Positions 29,341 to 32,636 of a DNA stretch of 32,636 nucleotides are shown here, one piece after another (position 1 is the stretch's first letter; each line of letters opens with the position of its first letter). Both the position numbers and the translations under genes were made by a program. The notes beneath the pieces were generated by a model that was not told where the DNA came from, ran no database searches, and saw only the letters and a program-made list of their open reading frames with translations. Origin of the DNA: Chloroflexota bacterium (lineage in GTDB: Bacteria; Chloroflexota; FW602-bin22; JACPRP01); assembly GCA_016210495.1 (NCBI GenBank), contig JACQUC010000103.1, positions 1 through 32,636 of the forward strand, read 5' to 3'.

Positions 29341-30516
29341 CTACTTCTTTTTGAGGCCCAGGTTGTAGCTGTCGATAGCCTGCTGAAAACGTCCGATCTT
29401 GAGGTAGGCGTCACCGAGTGTGCGCAGCGCCGGCGAGTGGCCGGGACTTGCCTCTACCAGCGCCCTGAGGTTCTCGATCACGCGGGTGATAAGAGCCGGC
29501 TCGGACCTGACGATGGCCTCGTACTCTCTAATCGCCGCTTCCAGGTCGCCCGCTCGCTGGCGTTCCTCGGCGTATTCGATGCGCGCAAGGTAGTCCCCCG
29601 GCTTGTCACCCATGTCTTCGGGGCACGACCCTTCCTCCGGCGCTTCATCCTCGGGAAGCACGGCACCAGTCAAGTCCTCCTCGGGAAGCGACGTCGCAGG
29701 TTGTGTCCCCAACTGGGCATCGGGTTTGGCAGTGCCGGCATCGAGAGGCGGCGAGGATTCGCCATCTAGCGCAGGTATCTCAACCCGAGTCTGTGGTAGA
29801 AGCAGCTCGAAGTGTGTGCCCTCAAACAACTGAACGGCGACGGTATTCTCGGGGTCCAGCTCCCTGGCCCGTTGTAGATGTGCTTCCCCTTGAGCTCTCG
29901 ATTGTTCGCCCGCGTAAACGTACACGTGGCCCAGGATGATATTCGCTTTGAGACAATCGGGGGCGTCGGCTATAATCTGCTCGCAGCATTGCCTGGCCTC
30001 GCCGATTTGCCGGGACCTCCAGAGGACCTCGGCAAGCCCGACCAGCAGATCCAGGCGATTAGATTCGTCGGCTAGTACGGCCTGGTACTCATCAGCGGCC
30101 CGATCCAGAATCGCACCACGGGCGTAGATGCGTGCCAAACCCGCTCTTGTCAGGGCCGGCTTCGCGCCCGATAGCCGTCGGACCTCGGCGTGTAGCTCGC
30201 CGTGGCCCGGATTGAACTCGTAGGCCCGCTCCAGCTCCCATCGCGCCTGCTCGCGGTCGTTCTTCTCTTCGCTCATTATGCTCAGAGCCCAGCGCGCGAT
30301 GAGGTTCTCCGGATCGGCGCTCAGCACCCGGCGGAAAGCGTCCTCGGCGTAGTCAACCGATCCCACCTCCCGACATGCCTCCGCCAGAAGACAGGTAGCG
30401 GCGATGCTCTTGGGATGCCGCGACAGCACGTGAACGCACAGATCGATAGCCCGGTGAGCGTCGCTGGCCAAAAGAGCCGACTTAGCGTCCTCCAAACAAC
30501 TCTGAAGCGTAATCAA
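29341..30516 (-). CDS. Tetratricopeptide repeat protein
   Basis: The 391 residues start at a TTG (30516) with GGAGG 6 nt upstream. Helical TPR units fill residues 1 to about 215 (for example DAFRRVLSADPENLIARWAL, EYQAVLADESNRLDLLVGLA, ARQCCEQIIADAPDCLKANI). An acidic, Pro- and Glu-rich spacer follows (about 235-300), and further TPR units close the protein, including GDAYLKIGRFQQAIDSYNLG. There is no signal peptide, so it is probably a cytoplasmic scaffold for protein contacts. It is the first gene of a probable operon with ndk and the SpoIID gene. Partners are unknown. Confidence 0.85.
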   Translation of the reverse strand: MITLQSCLEDAKSALLASDAHRAIDLCVHVLSRHPKSIAATCLLAEACREVGSVDYAEDAFRRVLSADPENLIARWALSIMSEEKNDREQARWELERAYEFNPGHGELHAEVRRLSGAKPALTRAGLARIYARGAILDRAADEYQAVLADESNRLDLLVGLAEVLWRSRQIGEARQCCEQIIADAPDCLKANIILGHVYVYAGEQSRAQGEAHLQRARELDPENTVAVQLFEGTHFELLLPQTRVEIPALDGESSPPLDAGTAKPDAQLGTQPATSLPEEDLTGAVLPEDEAPEEGSCPEDMGDKPGDYLARIEYAEERQRAGDLEAAIREYEAIVRSEPALITRVIENLRALVEASPGHSPALRTLGDAYLKIGRFQQAIDSYNLGLKKK

Positions 30517-30530
30517 TGCCGTCCTCCTAT

Positions 30531-30546
30531 CCCCTCTCCCTTTCAG
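30531..30546. repeat. Half copy of the family B repeat
   Basis: CCCCTCTCCCTTTCAG without its right arm, directly upstream of the TPR gene's ribosome binding site. It matches the left arm of the copy at 23149. Confidence 0.55.
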
Positions 30547-30586
30547 GCCCCTATATTAGCACAAACAGCCGGCCACTTCAATTTGC

Positions 30587-30616
30587 TGGACACGCCTGCC
30601 TCCTAGGTGCTACAAT
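30587..30616 (+). promoter_or_regulatory. Promoter of the URO-D-like gene
   Basis: TGGACA (30587-30592), an 18-bp spacer and TACAAT (30611-30616), 38 bp upstream of the ATG at 30655. Confidence 0.5.
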
Positions 30617-30654
30617 GTTATCATCAACCAAACCGGAGGTGGAGCTTGCAGGCA

Positions 30655-31644
30655 ATGACGAAGGTCGAGAGGGTCGAGGCCGCGCTACAAGGCCAGCAAG
30701 TCGACCGTGCGCCGGTTAGCTTCTGGGGCCACAGCTATCTCAAGGAGTGGACGCCGGAGGGACTGGCCGAGGCGATGCTCGCCTTCCACCGCAAGTACGA
30801 CTGGGACTTTATGAAGGTTAACCCCCGCGCCAGCTACCACGCGGAAGATTGGGGTGCCGTCTACAAGGCCTCGGGCGAGCCCCACAGAGGGCCGTCCTTC
30901 GTAGACTCCCCCATCAAGAACGCCGGCGACTGGACGAAGCTCGATCTTCTAGACCCCGAAAAGGGCGTGTTGGGTGAGCACCTGAAGGCCCTGCGCTTGA
31001 TCAAAGAGGGGCTGGCGGACGATGCCCCTTTCATCCAGACCATCTTCTCTCCCCTTTCCATCGCCAAGTACATCGTCGGCAACAAACCCGAGGTTATCCT
31101 CGCCCACTTGCGCGAGGATGCCAATAGCTTGTCCTATGGTCTCTCGGTGATCGCCCGCACCTTCGTCGACTACGCTCGGTGTTGTCTGGACGCGGGGGCA
31201 AGCGGCATCTTCTTCGCTACTACCGGCTGGGCCAGCGCCGACCTTCTAAGCGAAGACGACTACGTCGTCTACGGCCAGCGCTACGATCTCGAGGTGCTGG
31301 AGGCCGTCCGCGACATCGGCAGCTTCAACGTGCTGCACAACTGCGGCGACAACATCTTCTTCGAGCTACTGTCTTACTACCCCGTCCACGCCATAAACTG
31401 GGCGACGACGGCGCCCGGCAACCCCAGCCTCCGGAACGCCTTGACCCTCACCGACAAAGCCGTGATGGGCGGCGTTCGCGAGAAGACCACCCTGCGGCAA
31501 GGACATCCCGCCGAGGTCGCGGCCGAGGCCCGTGACGCCCTCCAGCAAACCGGTGGTCAGCGCTTCCTCCTCACCGGCGGTTGCTCCATTCCCACCGACG
31601 TCCCCGAGCCCAACCTCCGCGCCGCTAGAGCAGCCATCCTTTAG
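30655..31644 (+). CDS. Uroporphyrinogen decarboxylase-family protein (MtaA/MtbA methyltransferase-like)
   Basis: The start is set at ATG 30655 (MTKVERVEAALQGQQVDRAP), the usual family opening; a longer frame from 30607 overlaps the promoter. The 329 residues form a URO-D-type barrel. His228 and Cys230 (VLHNCGDN) and Cys310 (TGGCSIP) form the His-Cys-Cys zinc set of corrinoid:CoM-type methyltransferases; genuine HemE decarboxylases lack it. Also seen are WASADLLSEDDY and GGVREKTTL. It therefore probably handles a methyl group on a corrinoid protein or a similar thiol/zinc reaction, not heme synthesis. No corrinoid protein gene is adjacent, so the partner is unknown. Confidence 0.83.
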   Translation: MTKVERVEAALQGQQVDRAPVSFWGHSYLKEWTPEGLAEAMLAFHRKYDWDFMKVNPRASYHAEDWGAVYKASGEPHRGPSFVDSPIKNAGDWTKLDLLDPEKGVLGEHLKALRLIKEGLADDAPFIQTIFSPLSIAKYIVGNKPEVILAHLREDANSLSYGLSVIARTFVDYARCCLDAGASGIFFATTGWASADLLSEDDYVVYGQRYDLEVLEAVRDIGSFNVLHNCGDNIFFELLSYYPVHAINWATTAPGNPSLRNALTLTDKAVMGGVREKTTLRQGHPAEVAAEARDALQQTGGQRFLLTGGCSIPTDVPEPNLRAARAAIL

Positions 31645-31655
31645 CCCAGCGGTGC

Positions 31656-31709
31656 CGTCCTGTCCCCTCTCCCTCTGGGAGAGGGTTAGGGTGAGGGTCG
31701 TTCCTCTCG
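31656..31709. repeat. Family B repeat, uninterrupted copy
   Basis: GTCCTGTCCCCTCTCCCTCT and GGGAGAGGGTTAGGGTGAGG, then GTCGTTCC, 12 bp after the URO-D-like stop codon. It provides the empty-site comparison for the interrupted copy at 23149-23224. Confidence 0.8.
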
Positions 31710-31802
31710 CTGACAAAGACCGGCGATCACGCTTTCTCCTGAATTCGCTACGTTGACTCCCTCCCCCCCTCGGGTGTATACTCCAAACCGCCTGGCGGCC
31801 TT
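31710..31802. other. Intergenic stretch, nothing recognised
   Basis: Between the repeat and the possible structured leader I see no gene. A TATACT word near 31778 could be a -10, but no matching -35 is convincing. Confidence 0.3.
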
Positions 31803-31885
31803 GTGATGGCAAACCTGATGGCCACTCGAGCCAGGTACTCTACAGAACACTTTTCCCTGACTCCAGTAGCGAGTTAGCCATCCAC
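31803..31885 (+). ncRNA. Possible structured leader RNA
   Basis: GATGGC (31805-31810) can pair with GCCATC (31877-31882) to close a domain. Inside, a GGC/GCC hairpin lies around CACTCGA. The 5' GGCAAACC and 3' AGTAGCGAGTTAGCC words recall a class I cyclic-di-GMP riboswitch, but the invariant ACGCAAAGCC segment is missing. I therefore call only a possible structured element or degenerate riboswitch, about 110 nt before the next start codon. Confidence 0.25.
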
Positions 31886-31994
31886 TGTCCTCTCGGGGAC
31901 GTGTCCCGTGAAGCCTTCCCGGGTGTGGCCATCGCAAGCTTTTCCCGACCGAGGGCAAGAATCCCTCGACCATCAACCCAAAAGGAGTTGCGTT

Positions 31995-32485
31995 ATGAAG
32001 AGGAAGCAGGTTCTATCGCTTGGCGTCGTCCTTGCCGTGGCTTTTGTCGTCGGGGTTGCTGTGGGGTTGGACCTCGTCCAAAGGCCTTCCAATGCCGCGC
32101 GGGCGGAAGAAGCGCGAGCGGCGCGGGTGCAGACCGCGCTCGGGACGGCCATTACCTATCAGGGCCGGTTGCGGCAAGACAGCGGTTTCGTCAACGGCGC
32201 CGCCGATTTCCAGTTCAGCCTCTGGGACGACGAGAGCGCCGGTTCCCAGGTCGGCACCACGCAGCCCAGTTGCAGGCTGTGGAGCAAATGCGGGCCGACG
32301 TTGGGTCTGAGCGTCAGGCCATCGCCGAGCTAAGGAACGAGATGGCATCGCTGAAGGCGCAGTTGGCCGGTGTGCCCGCCGAGCCATTCGTTTTCGGTAC
32401 CTCACCCGGTGGCCTGCAAGCGCTGAGCGTGTTGCTCATTGGCGTGGCGGCCACACTCTGGACGCGGCGGAGGGTCGAGCGATGA
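31995..32485 (+). pseudogene. Frameshifted remnant of a secreted ITYQGRL-type protein
   Basis: AAAGGAG precedes an ATG at 31995 that opens a signal peptide (KRKQVLSLGVVLAVAFVVGV). It is followed by TAITYQGRLRQDSGFVNGAA and DFQFSLWDDESAGSQVGTTQ, the start of a long secreted protein type seen in Chloroflexota. That frame ends at 32333. In another frame, from about 32265, the sequence reads LQAVEQMRADVGSERQ, then AIAELRNEMASLKAQLAG (coiled coil), then a membrane helix (ALSVLLIGVAATLW) and RRRVER to a stop at 32485. These are the two ends of one protein. The middle is deleted and the frames no longer match. Confidence 0.6.
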
Positions 32486-32570
32486 AGTTGGACGCAGCGA
32501 TGATCTCCCAGCTCCATCCGTTTATCCGTTAGTTATGCGTAATGAAATTGGGCTTCCCTCTCCCCAGCGA

Positions 32571-32636
32571 TCACCTGGCTTGCTGCTCGCTTTTGATCAC
32601 GCTCGCAATACCCTCAAAGTACTCATTGCGCACCCG
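32571..32636 (-). CDS. Possible C-terminal end of a minus-strand gene (partial)
   Basis: Reading from the window edge, 21 codons (RVRNEYFEGIASVIKSEQQA and R) end in TGA at 32573-32571. The composition looks protein-like, but the piece is too short to name. The stretch 32486-32570 before it holds nothing I recognise. Confidence 0.3.
   Translation of the reverse strand, partial: RVRNEYFEGIASVIKSEQQAR

Noticed and set aside
30607..30654. Upstream start of the URO-D-like gene at 30607
   Set aside because: It lies within or before the -10 box at 30611-30616, so it would not be transcribed; the family N-terminus starts at 30655.

Overview
The window looks like a chromosomal piece of a GC-rich bacterium, most probably a member of the Chloroflexota known mainly from environmental genomes. 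The clues are lipoproteins with long Ala/Pro/Thr linkers after the lipobox, many small dispersed palindromic repeats of the type common in that phylum, an archaeal/Chloroflexota-style adenosine-specific kinase, and an 'ITYQGRL' type secreted protein. The assignment is inferred from gene content only; there is no rRNA.

Layout. 1-2471: end of an unidentified gene, then a DUF499 (phage-defence-associated ATPase) gene that lacks its N-terminal half. 2534-5922: a promoter and an AtzA/TrzN-type amidohydrolase, a repeat-filled gap, and a two-gene minus-strand operon (metallophosphoesterase plus flavin-binding split-barrel protein). 5977-9073: the mosaic part. A tRNA-Ala(CGC) with its own consensus promoter is followed by a membrane protein gene, a group II intron 5' fragment, a truncated integron integrase, an AT-richer gene cassette carrying a MntA/HepT toxin-antitoxin pair with a clear attC site, and a decayed second copy of the tRNA 3' end plus membrane-protein gene. 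9046-12546: a secreted LysM-like protein on an apparently leaderless transcript, a cell-wall amidase, a 75-bp tandem repeat and an adenosine-specific kinase.

12837-27456 is a catabolic/uptake island: a molybdopterin hydroxylase large subunit and an FAD dehydrogenase (one operon), three paralogous NMT1/SsuA-like binding lipoproteins plus the decayed start of a fourth, a DUF1989 protein divergent from a UbiD-type decarboxylase, a class II aldolase, and a family-1 binding protein with a fused double permease. The mix suggests import and breakdown of small carboxylated, perhaps aromatic or heterocyclic, compounds; the substrate cannot be read from the sequence. No ABC ATPase, and no FeS or FAD subunit for the hydroxylase, is present here. 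27461-30516 is a minus-strand group (Tat-exported SpoIID-like protein, ndk, TPR protein). 30587-32636 has a URO-D/methyltransferase-like enzyme, a possible structured leader, a frameshifted secreted-protein remnant, and the possible end of a minus-strand gene.

The most unusual signals are the relic integron with its toxin-antitoxin cassette, and nested families of tiny palindromes. One is a 27-nt element with three identical copies, one of them inside another repeat whose empty version is also present. Another is a 35-nt palindrome found both in a repeat and in frame inside the amidohydrolase gene.
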